Of a DNA stretch of 64,000 bases, positions 54,886-64,000 are shown in pieces. Source of the DNA: Pteria penguin (taxonomy: Eukaryota > Mollusca > Bivalvia > Pterioida > Pteriidae); NCBI GenBank assembly GCA_035048485.1, contig CM068590.1, forward strand, positions 10,901,329-10,965,328. The letters run 5' to 3'. The notes under the pieces were generated by a model. That model saw only the letters and a list, made by a program, of their open reading frames with translations, ran no database searches and had not been told where the DNA came from. The position numbers were made by a program, and so were the translations under genes. How positions within the stretch are numbered: position 1 is the stretch's first letter; each line of letters opens with the position of its first letter.

Positions 54886-56060
54886 AATTCCTGTGTTGTA
54901 ATGACAGGCACCTCTAGTACATATTCTTATCCTGATAATAAAAGCAGCAACTCTTTAAGTGAGAAAGAGGCTCCAATTTGTGTTCCAGATGCCACGTGTA
55001 AAAAGGAAGTTGGGTACGATAATTGTTCAACAATTAGCACTTCTAATACAATAAGCACTGTGGGAACTGAGAGTTTTCCTAGTGAAGTATGTGCTGGCAC
55101 TTCTAGTATGTTAAATGCAGATGTGCATAATACAAAAACTACTAACACAAAGGTCACAAGTGATGGACATGATGTCCTAATGCTAAGGTCTGGAAAAATG
55201 AGAAGTATTGGCAATATTAGTCACTTAGGAGAAATGAATATGGAATTCTTGCAACGTTTGCAGAGAGATGACAAAGTTATATCAGACTTAATTTGCTTTG
55301 TACAAAATGCCAAGAAGCCAACATGGGCTGAAGTAGCACACAAGCCTGTAGAGTTTAAATTCTACTGGAATAGGTTTGATTCCTTGATAATAGAAAATAA
55401 CATCTTATGTCATAAACTAGAGAGTGTAAATTCAGAGAAATATTGTTTACAAATCATTCTGCCACATGAATTAAGAAATGTTGTGTTGAAAGAACTGCAT
55501 AATGCACCCACAGGAGGTCATCTAGGTGTCAAGAAGACCATCAACAAAGTCAAACACAGATTTTATTGGTATGGACTTTCGCGAGATGTTGAGAGATGGT
55601 GTAAAACATGTGAAATATGTGCATCTAGAAAAATGCCCCTTAGAAAACCAAAGTCAGAGATGAAAATGTATAATGTTGGTGCACCGCTCGAAAGAGTTGC
55701 ATTAGATATAATGGGACCAATACCTAAGACTAAGGAAAAAAACAAATACATTCTTGTTATTTGTGATTACTTTACCAAGTGGTTGGTAGCAGTACCAGTT
55801 AAAAATGTAGATGCAACTACAATAGGTAAAAGTTTTGTTCAGTATTTTGTTACTCTGTATGGGGTACCAATGGAGATTCACAGTGACCAAGGTACTTGTT
55901 TTGAGTCTGAAATATTTCAAGAGATGTGTAGAATTTTAGGTTCACATAAGACAAGAACAACAACTATGAGACCACAATCAAATGGACTTGTAGAGAGAGC
56001 AAATCGTACACTCCAAAATTGTCAAATTATGTGTCAAATAATCAAGATGATTGGGATATT
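54886..56060 (+). CDS. pol: Integrase of young Gypsy, N-terminal and core
   Basis: Same frame as the preceding RNase H, separated by one TGA; ATG at 54,901 could start it. After a Ser/Thr-rich linker of about 130 residues comes the zinc-binding region (LHNAPTGGHLGVKKTINKVK, then CKTCEICASRK). The core carries ALDIMGPIPK, IHSDQGTCFESEIFQEM and QSNGLVERANRTLQ, giving the Asp-Asp-Glu triad. Just after this, near 56,020-56,050, the frame shifts and the rest is read from 56,019-56,534. The listed ORF runs to 56,133 out of frame. Two breaks (TGA and frameshift) suggest this copy cannot make full Pol unless readthrough and recoding occur. Confidence 0.88.
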
Positions 56061-56534
56061 TATCTATCTGTGCTTACCATGGCTTATAATTCCTCTGTGC
56101 ATGAGAGTACTGGTATGTCACCAAGCGTCATGATGTATGGAAGAGAGATGACTTTGCCCATTGATCTTGTTTTTGGACGACCTCTGACTTCAAACATAGA
56201 TTCACAGATGGACAGTACAATCTTTGCATGTGATTTAGCTGACAAAATACAACAAATACATGAAATAGCTAGGAAACGTATGACATTTGCTAGTGGTGTC
56301 CAGAAAAGAAACTATGATCATAAAATATCACAACATATCTATAATGTTGGAGATAAAGTATGGTACTATAATCCAATATGTAAAAAGGGAAAAAGCAAAA
56401 AGCTGGACAGACCCTGGAAGGGACCTTATGTTGTTCTTAAAAGAATAAATGATATCATATATAAAATACAGCTGAATTCAAAAGCTAAACCCAGAATTGT
56501 ACATCATGATAAACTTAAAATTTATTACTTATAG
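56019..56534 (+). pseudogene. pol: Integrase C-terminal part of young Gypsy
   Basis: Continuation in another frame: QDDWDIYLSVLTMAYNSSVH, TGMSPSVMMYGREMTLPIDL, KIQQIHEIARKRMTF and KVWYYNPICKKGKSKKLDRP, followed by the GPY/F module WKGPYVVLKRINDIIYKIQL and PRIVHHDKLKIYY. No chromodomain is seen. It ends in TAG at 56,532, 84 bases before the ATG of ORF3. Confidence 0.88.
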
Positions 56535-56617
56535 AAAACTTTGCCTGAACATTGGATTCAGTAAAGTGCAACTTGTCTTTGAGATATTTTACTTACACTT
56601 TCAACTTACAAGCAGGA

Positions 56618-57853
56618 ATGAAATCAAAAAGAAACGATGGAAAAGTTTCCTTTTCTATATTACAGAATACTTATAGCTGTAAAATATGTCAGACACAGTA
56701 CAAGGACAAATATGGTGGAATACGCCATGTACAGGAATTTCACTCCCACTTCTCCCACATATGTTCTCGATGCACGAGAACCTTTTCCAGGCGTAATTAT
56801 AGGCAAGGATGCAGGGACCTTAAAGTAGAGGACTGGGTAATTGTGGCACCTGACGGAACTAGAGGGGAAAGAGCCAAACAAATGTTTAGTAGATGGAAAA
56901 GAGAAGAACAAATGACATATCTAGTACAGTCAACAAATTCTGAGAGGGTTACCAAAAGACGAAGTGAGGAACATTTAGACAAAGAAAATAAGAAGAGAAG
57001 AAGATCAATATCACCATCCAAAAGAACTAAGGACCAATTGGCCATCGTTAACACAATCACCAGAGATACCACTCTCCTAAGCACCAGTCCTCCAATTACA
57101 CCAATTAAAGATAGAAGGGTAGTGGAAAAGGCAGCTTCACTGTCAGATATTAGTGAAATTGAGCTGGATGCTAACTCCCCTGCAAAACAAAGAGAACATA
57201 GGAGATTAAGAACACCAAAGTCGAAGGAGTACATTACTGACACAGATACAGACACTGAAACAGAACAACCAAACCACACAAGCACAGTGACCTCAGAAAC
57301 CATAGCGTTATATGAAGAACCAATCACAGATACCACTACCTGCATCATCACCTCAACTACCTCCTCGGACAACACATCAACCACCTCCACGACCACAACA
57401 CCCACCAATCCGACATCCAACACACCCATCAATACAGCTAAATATACCTTGAATGAAACAGGACCACTTATCACACCATCAAGAAATTACCTTTTGGGGA
57501 TACCCATCAAGACTCCAACTTTGGAAGAATTACAACAAAGTCAGGATAGTAAAATCATATTAAATGTTGGAGGAACACGATTTCAAGCCTCAAAATCAAG
57601 CCTCATGGCAGATAAGAGTTGTATTCTGACTCAGATGCTAACAGAAGAGAGTCCATTCCAACCGACTCAATCTAGTGATGTTCCGGTATACTTCATCGAT
57701 AGAGAATCAGCACATTTTAGATTCGTATTAAATTACCTCAGAAACAAATGCATGGTCGACCTGGAAACTCTCCCAAGGGATCAGAGGTACTTGCATGAAA
57801 TTCTAGCCGAAGCCAGGTTTTACAACTGTAAAGGATTGGAAATCAAGTGTTGA
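56618..57853 (+). CDS. ORF3 of young Gypsy: zinc-finger and KCTD-type BTB/T1 protein
   Basis: 411 residues from ATG 56,618. A splice-acceptor-like tract (CACTTTCAACTTACAAGCAG) ends two bases before it, suggesting a spliced subgenomic message. Residues about 15-65 hold a C2H2 finger (CKICQTQYKDKYGGIRHVQE, then FH; spacing C-x2-C-x12-H-x4-H) and a second CSRC...C motif. Then come LKVEDWVIVAPDGTRGERAK, a basic patch (KENKKRRRSISPSKRTK, possible nuclear signal) and a long Ser/Thr-rich linker. The last 100 residues (312-411) match the BTB/T1 domain of KCTD proteins and Kv channels: IILNVGGTRFQASKSSLMAD, VPVYFIDRESAHFRFVLNYL, ILAEARFYNCKGLEI. KCTD domains oligomerise, and several act as Cullin-3 adaptors. 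No signal peptide or membrane segment, so it is not an envelope protein. Its role is unknown. Confidence 0.9.
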   Translation: MKSKRNDGKVSFSILQNTYSCKICQTQYKDKYGGIRHVQEFHSHFSHICSRCTRTFSRRNYRQGCRDLKVEDWVIVAPDGTRGERAKQMFSRWKREEQMTYLVQSTNSERVTKRRSEEHLDKENKKRRRSISPSKRTKDQLAIVNTITRDTTLLSTSPPITPIKDRRVVEKAASLSDISEIELDANSPAKQREHRRLRTPKSKEYITDTDTDTETEQPNHTSTVTSETIALYEEPITDTTTCIITSTTSSDNTSTTSTTTTPTNPTSNTPINTAKYTLNETGPLITPSRNYLLGIPIKTPTLEELQQSQDSKIILNVGGTRFQASKSSLMADKSCILTQMLTEESPFQPTQSSDVPVYFIDRESAHFRFVLNYLRNKCMVDLETLPRDQRYLHEILAEARFYNCKGLEIKC

Positions 57854-58258
57854 GGAAAATCCATCAGGTGATGTATAGCTGGTCATATGGATATGTACCT
57901 ACTTACAATTAAAATATGAATTAAATTAAGCGAAGTGAAGTGAAGCGCAGTATAGTAGTGTTCTACAATTAGAAAAATTATTGCATTCTATCAAATTATG
58001 TGAACTGTTTATTGAATATTATATATCTAGTATTATACTATTTCTATGTTTATATGTATATATACATATTGCTTACCTTTCAGCATTTATCCATTTGTCA
58101 CATGCCATTGACTTTATTCTTCTTTCAGAAATGTAAGCGTTAATGTGTTTAATGTGTTGTATATATCTGCTTTAATTTGAATTGAAATGTATAGTGAATT
58201 GTAAAAAAAAAAAAAAAAAAAAAAAAATTGGGGACCAAATTTATGTAGTAGGGGGTTA
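57854..58258 (+). other. Noncoding tail of young Gypsy
   Basis: AT-rich, with a run of about 27 A at 58,204-58,230, then GGGGACCAAATTTATG and GTAGTAGGGGGTTA up against the LTR. The last purine run is the best polypurine-tract candidate. No ORF. Confidence 0.6.
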
Positions 58259-59299
58259 TGTAATGCCAGCCAGTTTTACTAGTTCATTTATGTAATAATT
58301 CTATGTATTAACATTTCAATTCTTCTCTCATTGATGATATTTTACTATATGTCTTATTGACACTTAGAATGATATGATCATACCAAATGTTTATTATATT
58401 AGCTCGAATTTACTCGACCGGTAATGGATCAATTTACGCATATTCGGGACATGTCATCTCAAGAGTACGACCAAGTTTAAATATTTGTGACTTACTTTAA
58501 TTATTATCATCATGTTACTGCTTGACGAATTCTTTTATAAGCTTTAATCTTATATTTTATCGACTCGTAAGACATATCGACATAAGCACCGCTAGTTTAT
58601 AAGCCAACTCGTAGGAAAACTTTTTCGATCTTCTTGGATGCGTTGTGACGTCATTTGCCTATCGTCATAAGTGACGTCACACTGGGTATATAAGACCGCG
58701 GATGTTCATTTGATGATCAGTGTCTACTGTAACACTCAAGTGAACTGCAACACACCTTTAGAGACTACAGAATCTCTAGAAAACCATCAACTTTGATGCC
58801 CATTGCAGTTATGGACAAAGATATCATGGTATGAATTATTTGACAATTTGTCAATTAAAATAAGTTCCATTAATCCATGAATTCCAAATGTCCTTGAATT
58901 TTACTCACAGTGGTCAAATGCATTATAGTGTATAAATAACTTATATATATTAGGCTAAGTGTCTGATAGGAGTCTTCATTTGTCTCAGTTATAAAACAGC
59001 TAGGAAAAACTGACATTGACAGTTTGACAAAATTTGCCGATATTTGACGATCCATCACTGGTCATTCTCTAATAGATATTTTCATGAATTGTTCAGTAAT
59101 TCAGTAAATGAGTAGATCTAATGTATGTCAATTGGTATGACAAAATAAAACTTTACAAGTAATAACAAATGCCTCTGTGATTCATTGGTAATGTATAAGA
59201 AGTGTGACCTCAAGCCAATTCCAGACGATCCCCAGTAATGAGATCCCTACTTCATAAAAATATAACTTCCGCTCGGTTACATTGAGGATCGGCATTACA
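58259..59299 (+). repeat. 3' LTR of young Gypsy
   Basis: 1041 bases, about two differences from the 5' LTR; followed by CTAT. Confidence 0.95.
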
Positions 59300-60705
59300 C
59301 TATTATTAGGTAAACGAATAGATAAAGAAACGTCGTTATCAGCAGCTGCAACTCTATCATCATCCTTAGAACCATCTGTATAATATGATTTATAAACAGA
59401 GTGAAAAGAAGCGATTTCCGAAAACATTTGTTTATATTGCAGAGAATTAGTATCTTGTTTCTTATAATCTGCTAATTTTAGTATGACTGTAGGTCTCTTC
59501 ATTAACCATGGCGGCGAAGAAGATATTTCGTACTTATCTATATCAGATAGCGTGATATCAGCTTCCTCGATAAGTGGTCGAACACGTAAGCCTATATCTT
59601 TAATACTACACGGTTTATTATCATATTTAATTTCATACTTCGGCTTAAAGACACAATTAAATGCAGGATTTGATGGGTTTGCATACAATTTAATAATATA
59701 TTGTAATGTTAATTTAACTCTTCTTTCCTTCAAAGATGTTTTATTTGCTTCCGAATATAAACTTTGTACAGGTGAGGTCCTGAAAGCACCAAGACTTAAT
59801 CTCAAGCCCTGGTGATGTGTGGTGTCCAGAAGCTGTAAATAGGAATTTCTGGCCAAACCATAAACAATACAAACATAGTCCAGCTTTGATCGAACCAGCG
59901 ATCTATAAAGGTGAAGCAAGGTTGTACTTTCAGCACCCCACTCTGCACTAGATAAAACTTTTAATATATCTAAGGCTTTTAAGCACTTCACTTTTAATGA
60001 CTTTATATGCGGTATAAAAGACAGTCGTTTATCAAATATAACACCAAGAAATTTAACTTCGTTTACAACATTTATTCCAATACCGTCCATAAAAAGTTCA
60101 GGGTCATTATGCATTCGTCTATTTTGACAGAAATGCACACAAGAAGTTTTATTTTTCGAAAATTTAAAACCATTTTCAATAGACCACTGAAATATATTAT
60201 TAAAACACAACTGAAGTTTCCGTTCTATCATATTCATATTTTTCCCGCAACAATATATCAAAAAGTCATCAGCATAAAGAGAACCATCGATATCGTTTTT
60301 CAACACCTGTGCCAAACTATTTATTTTAATACTAAAAAGAGTAACAGATAGTATACTTCCTTGTGGAACGCCCATCTCCTGTTCAAAAGAATCAGAAACA
60401 TGGGACCCCAGTCGAATATTAAAACGTCTATCTTTTAGAAAATTTAAAATAAAAATAGGCAAATTGCCTCTTATACTCATATCATATAAATCCTTTAAAA
60501 TACCATATTTCCAGGTCGTATCATACGCCTTTTCCAGATCGAAAAAGATAGAAACTACATGTTGTTTATTTATGAAAGCATCACGAATATATGTTTCAAG
60601 GCGCACAAGATGATCAGTGGTACTTCTCTGCTTCCTGAAACCACACTGAATATCAGTGAGAAGATTGTTGTGTTCCAGGAACCAGACAAGACGCTCATTA
60701 ATCAT
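59300..60705 (-). pseudogene. LINE reverse transcriptase and start of RNase H
   Basis: About 468 codons open on the minus strand. Reverse transcriptase motifs: QCGFRKQRSTTDHLVRLE, VSIFFDLEKAYDTTWKYGIL (motif A), MGVPQGSILSVTLFSI (B), GSLYADDFLIYCCG (C) and VNEVKFLGVIFDKRLSFIPH (E). A connection region follows, then RNase H starts with YYTDGSKDDDRVAAADNDVS. The frame is cut at 59,300 by the young Gypsy. RT motifs are all intact. The presence of RNase H points to the I/R1-type group of non-LTR elements rather than CR1 or RTE. The N-terminal end is broken near 60,705. The terminal residues of the uninterrupted ORF (59,299-59,182) belong to the LTR. Confidence 0.9.
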
Positions 60706-61366
60706 ACGTTCTAAACTTTTACATATACAACATATACAACCCTATAATTAGACCCATCATTAAAGACACATAAACCATGTTTGCTATAAAATCTTCAATA
60801 ATATTATCTTTGGCGTCATTACTGCCCAACAAGATATTGTGAGCAATTAAAATCACCTAATATGATAAATGGTTTAAGTAGTTGTTCAACCATGTTGTCC
60901 AATTCTCTACGATCTATATTTAAAGTCGGATGAAAATATATTGAACAAAACGTTGTTTTATGCAATGTAACACGCATAGCGATAGCTTGTAAAGGTGTGC
61001 TTAAAATAACACTACTATGCAAGATAGAATTTATAATAAAAATTGACGAGGCACCCGCAGATCTCTCATTATTACTATAAATATTATATTGTGAAAGTTT
61101 TTAAATTGAAAAGAATCTGTGTTTTTAAGATGGGTCTCCTGTAAACATAATACTGCTGGAGAGAATTTTTGATCGAGAATTTTCAATTCACTGAAATTAA
61201 CTTTTAAACCTCTACAATGCCACTGAATTATATTATCCGAATTATTCATTTCTCTTTGAGACGAGCAAGAGAAGGCTCTTAGTTGGGGATTTGCTACAAT
61301 CCCGTGTATTGACATTGTGAGAATTCTCACTAGCTCGTATATTAGGAGCAGAAGGATGTACTTCAT
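60706..61366 (-). pseudogene. LINE AP-type endonuclease, broken
   Basis: 61,258-61,100 reads IIQWHCRGLKVNFSELKILD, then FSPAVLCLQETHLK, the start of an APE-type endonuclease (N-W/C-R-G and QE-T motifs). A frame change near 61,080 leads to 61,022-60,819: VILSTPLQAIAMRVTL, then LLKPFIILGDFN (catalytic D-F-N). The C-terminal SDH region is missing between 60,819 and the RT, so endonuclease function is lost in this copy. Confidence 0.8.
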
Positions 61367-62290
61367 CCTCCTCTCCTAAAATATCAAATCTATTTTTCGT
61401 AGCTGCGTCTGCAACACGTATTAGAAGATTGTTTGTTTGTTTTACTTTTATTTTGTAAATTTTCGATGACTGACTCGGTTTTGTGGGCACAGATGATTTT
61501 ACATGCGAAGATGACGCTTGAGATGACTTTGATGATGAAGTCGAGGAACTTTTTACATTGAAAGATGGACTTGGTAATTCAGTTTGAATACCGCAAATCT
61601 CAGTTTGACAACCAACAGTTGCTGATTTCTTCGTGAGAACGGCAGCAGGGTAACTATTTGTTGCCAATGAACGAGCATCGGAAGCTTCTTACAACGTTCT
61701 TGCATCGTAAAAAGAAACACCTTTCTCAACTTTTATTTTTATAATTTCAACTTCGCGTAAATACGCGGGACATTGTTTGGAGGATGAACAGTGGTTCCCC
61801 TTACAATTCACATAAAAGGGTGTACAGTCACAAGGCATTTAAAAATGGGCATCCCCATGATCCATGACTTCACCATCAAATTAATCTACAACTATATTTT
61901 CAACTTCTTCATGACCACAACGATGACATATACTTTTTTGCGATCGCATCTGTACCGTGAATGACCAAATTTTTGATAAGTAAAACAGCGCAACGGTGAT
62001 GGATAATATAATTCGACGTTGGCTGTAACATAGCCTAGCTTAATTTTCGGGGGTACAGAGAGTGTACTGAACGTAAGGAGGAAAGTATTTGTTTTAATGT
62101 CTTTGTCATCCTTTTTGATTATATATGGTCGTACACCTACGACTTTCTAGCTCTTCAATTCCGCTAGTATTGTTTCATCTGATAACGAAGTGAGAGTCTT
62201 ATCCTTATCTCTCAAAATACCGCAACACGTATCTTATCACCCCCGGGAACCCCACGGGTAGGGGGGGGGATTACAGAATCTGCTTTATCA
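61242..62290 (-). pseudogene. LINE ORF1 (gag-like), broken
   Basis: From about 62,010 downward the minus strand shows zinc-knuckle remains: LRCFTYQKFGHSRYRC (second Cys lost), HRCGHEEVEN and, near 61,815-61,760, CKGNHCSSSKQCPAYLREVE followed by IIKIKVEKGVSFYDARTL. 61,667-61,242 is the C-terminal tail: ATNSYPAAVLTKKSATVGCQ, a Ser/Lys-rich linker and NLLIRVADAATKNRFDILGE. Stops and frame changes at about 61,670 and 61,850 break it. It sits directly upstream of the endonuclease, as expected. Confidence 0.75.
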
Positions 62291-64000
62291 TTAGCAACTT
62301 TCTGATTGACTTCAGCCACTCAGAAAATGTGTCTTATTCAGCTTTCTCTCTCGTAACCCAGCGTCTGCGGGTTTTTTTCTCATAACCGTCTATGAGCCAG
62401 TAGATACATGAAAATTGACTTTAAGGTTTGATACATTGACAAAATTGATACACTATATATTTAGGTTCACGGAAACACCATATGAAAAATGACCTAAAAT
62501 TTTAACTAAACATCAGAAGTAAATAATTTTTGTATAGGAACTCCCTTAACATTCAATTAGATGATTTATTGTGAAGAAATTGAACTTTACCGTCTGAATT
62601 TTTAAAAAAACGAACGGGCTTTCAATACATAACACGCTATATTGACTCTTGCATTCCTGATCATCAATTCATTTATAGCAAGTTCATATATATATATTAA
62701 AAGAAAGAAAGTATACTATATCTACAAAATTCATGTTTAATTCAAAGGTATATATATCATTCATACAAAATAAGATATATATCACAGATGTTACTGATTT
62801 GGAAAATCTGACCGATGGACTAGGGCCTTATATTGGAATCAAAATAACACTTGGGGTATGAAAAAAGAAATTTTGTACATTTTTGAAACAGTGAAAATTG
62901 ATGAATTTTATATCCTTTTCTAATACTTATTATAATCTTTATCACAAGTGAAAGAGAGACAGATACACCGTTAGATTACAAAGTTATAACAAAACAGCAG
63001 TGACTACCCCCTTATTTTCCTACGATAACCTTGAAAGTACAACAAATCAAAATTTCTAAAACATATACAATGTAAAGATGCACAGCATTATAGAATAAAC
63101 TATCTGCATATTTTTGTAATAAACAATTTTACATAAAATAAAGCAATTTTAATGAGTATTTCATTATGAAAATAACAAGATTTTATTTAATAATAACATC
63201 AAAATTTATTTGGCAAGCTGAAAATGAAAATAAAAAAATATTTGTATGCACGTAGTTGGTATCTTCTCTACTGAATACATATCTAGACTAAAATGTACTT
63301 AGTATGTGTGACCGAGATGACAAAAAAAAATTATACAGCAATCTAACACCGCCTCCCACCAGATTACATACGCAAAGTGTGCATTGGGCTGATTTCACCG
63401 ACCGATATATTTAATGTTTTCACATAGAGATTGTGTTTTCTTTTGTTTACACTTGATAAAGGCCAAATGACTGACAATTTGTAGACATTGACAACCAGAC
63501 ATTGAATGTTTCTTGTTACTTAATTTCAATACATGATTGCAGTGAAGAAAATTTACTATGATGAAATTTGAAAGAGGAAACATTCCGTACTAATCCACCA
63601 ATAGACTATTTGAACCCACTGCTTCGCTTGCTCATACGATCCATAATAAACAAGTAATTCCACTGCCTCGTCAAACTTATGCTAATTTTTGTTTCTTGTA
63701 AAATACATTTTCTATTTTCTTTTCATTGTTTACGATGGAAAAATCCGGAATCGAAAGGACCGCAGTTATATGTATGATCTACAATTACAACTACATTTTT
63801 ATTATTTTGATAACTCTTTTCCTATAATTATGTCCATGTAACGGACTTTTTTTCTGGCAAATCTCCCTTTTAATCTGTGCATTAGTTTATATTCTGCTTT
63901 TCAATCTAAGTCAACAGTATGTTGAAAATGAAACGTTTATATGATCCGTAAAGAAAAGATCATTCCATTTGGGTTTAAGAAGAGGTATCTTTTATTAATG
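62291..64000. other. No gene seen
   Basis: AT-rich. CCCCGGGAACCCCACGGG and a G9 run near 62,240-62,270 are at its edge, perhaps the 5' region of the LINE. Short ORFs only; nothing recognisable. Confidence 0.5.

Larger units (their letters stand above)
49990..59299 (+). mobile_element. Young Ty3/Gypsy element carrying a zinc-finger/BTB ORF
   Basis: Two LTRs of 1041 bases each (49,990-51,030 and 58,259-59,299), ending TGTAATGCC...GGCATTACA, with about two differences by eye. The target duplication is CTAT (49,986-49,989 and 59,300-59,303). It has a tRNA-Leu primer site, gag, protease-RT-RNase H, integrase, and an additional intact ORF3 before the 3' LTR. It is inserted inside the RNase H domain of a minus-strand LINE. 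A plus-strand A27 run and GTAGTAGGGGG (possible polypurine tract) precede the 3' LTR. Confidence 0.95.

Noticed and set aside
56797..57474. 225-codon minus-strand ORF rich in V and S
   Set aside because: Antisense shadow of the Ser/Thr-rich linker of ORF3.
56618..57853. ORF3 as an envelope protein
   Set aside because: No signal peptide, membrane segment or fusion-like region; the C terminus is a cytosolic BTB/T1 fold.
1..64000. CRISPR arrays, bacterial operons, ribosomal RNA
   Set aside because: No regularly spaced repeats with unique spacers, no ribosome-binding-site-led gene clusters, and no rRNA-like conserved sequence; the window is animal nuclear DNA.

Overview
The window is animal DNA, most likely from a bivalve mollusc. 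It is AT-rich, its genes have introns, and it carries tRNA-derived SINEs ending in the GCGACGTAAAACACC-type tail common in molluscs. It also has Penelope-like, BEL/Pao, Ty3/Gypsy, Gmr1-like, Harbinger and Tc1/mariner remains. The species cannot be named from the sequence. Most open reading frames belong to transposable elements; only two host-type genes are visible.

1-5 kb holds a decayed Penelope-like reverse transcriptase (minus strand), an inverted-repeat element at 3489-4007 and a long (AT)n tract. 5.16-15.1 kb (minus strand) is a multi-exon host gene rebuilt here exon by exon with matching splice phases. It encodes a membrane segment, a Roc GTPase domain, a COR domain and two death domains, so it is a ROCO-type innate-immunity or cell-death signalling protein. 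Its introns hold a SINE, a dead Tc1/mariner, a microsatellite and a MITE copy. One exon between the Roc G1 and G3 motifs was not located.

17.4-21.5 kb is a decayed Gypsy element with short LTRs. Its 3' end and about 4 kb of flank are duplicated at 41.9-44.8 kb. Each copy carries the same 99-base ankyrin-repeat exon (minus strand) and Harbinger transposase remains. 25.3-29.4 kb is the 5' half of a Gmr1-like element with integrase upstream of reverse transcriptase, a SCAN-like gag and a tRNA-Pro primer site. What looks like the complementary 3' half lies at 44.8-45.7 kb. Between them sit a 3.8-kb foldback element (29.38-33.16 kb), a SINE and a young BEL/Pao element (34.64-41.24 kb; two 651-base LTRs, TGCTA target duplication).

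45.7-49.1 kb holds more Penelope-like debris. 49.4-62.3 kb is a nested pair. An RNase H-bearing LINE (minus strand) is cut in its RNase H domain by a very young Gypsy element (49,990-59,299; two 1041-base LTRs, CTAT duplication, tRNA-Leu primer site). Downstream of the integrase, where some elements carry env, this Gypsy has an intact 411-residue ORF. It encodes zinc-finger motifs and a C-terminal KCTD-type BTB/T1 domain. This apparent captured host domain is the most notable observation in the window. 62.3-64 kb shows no gene.
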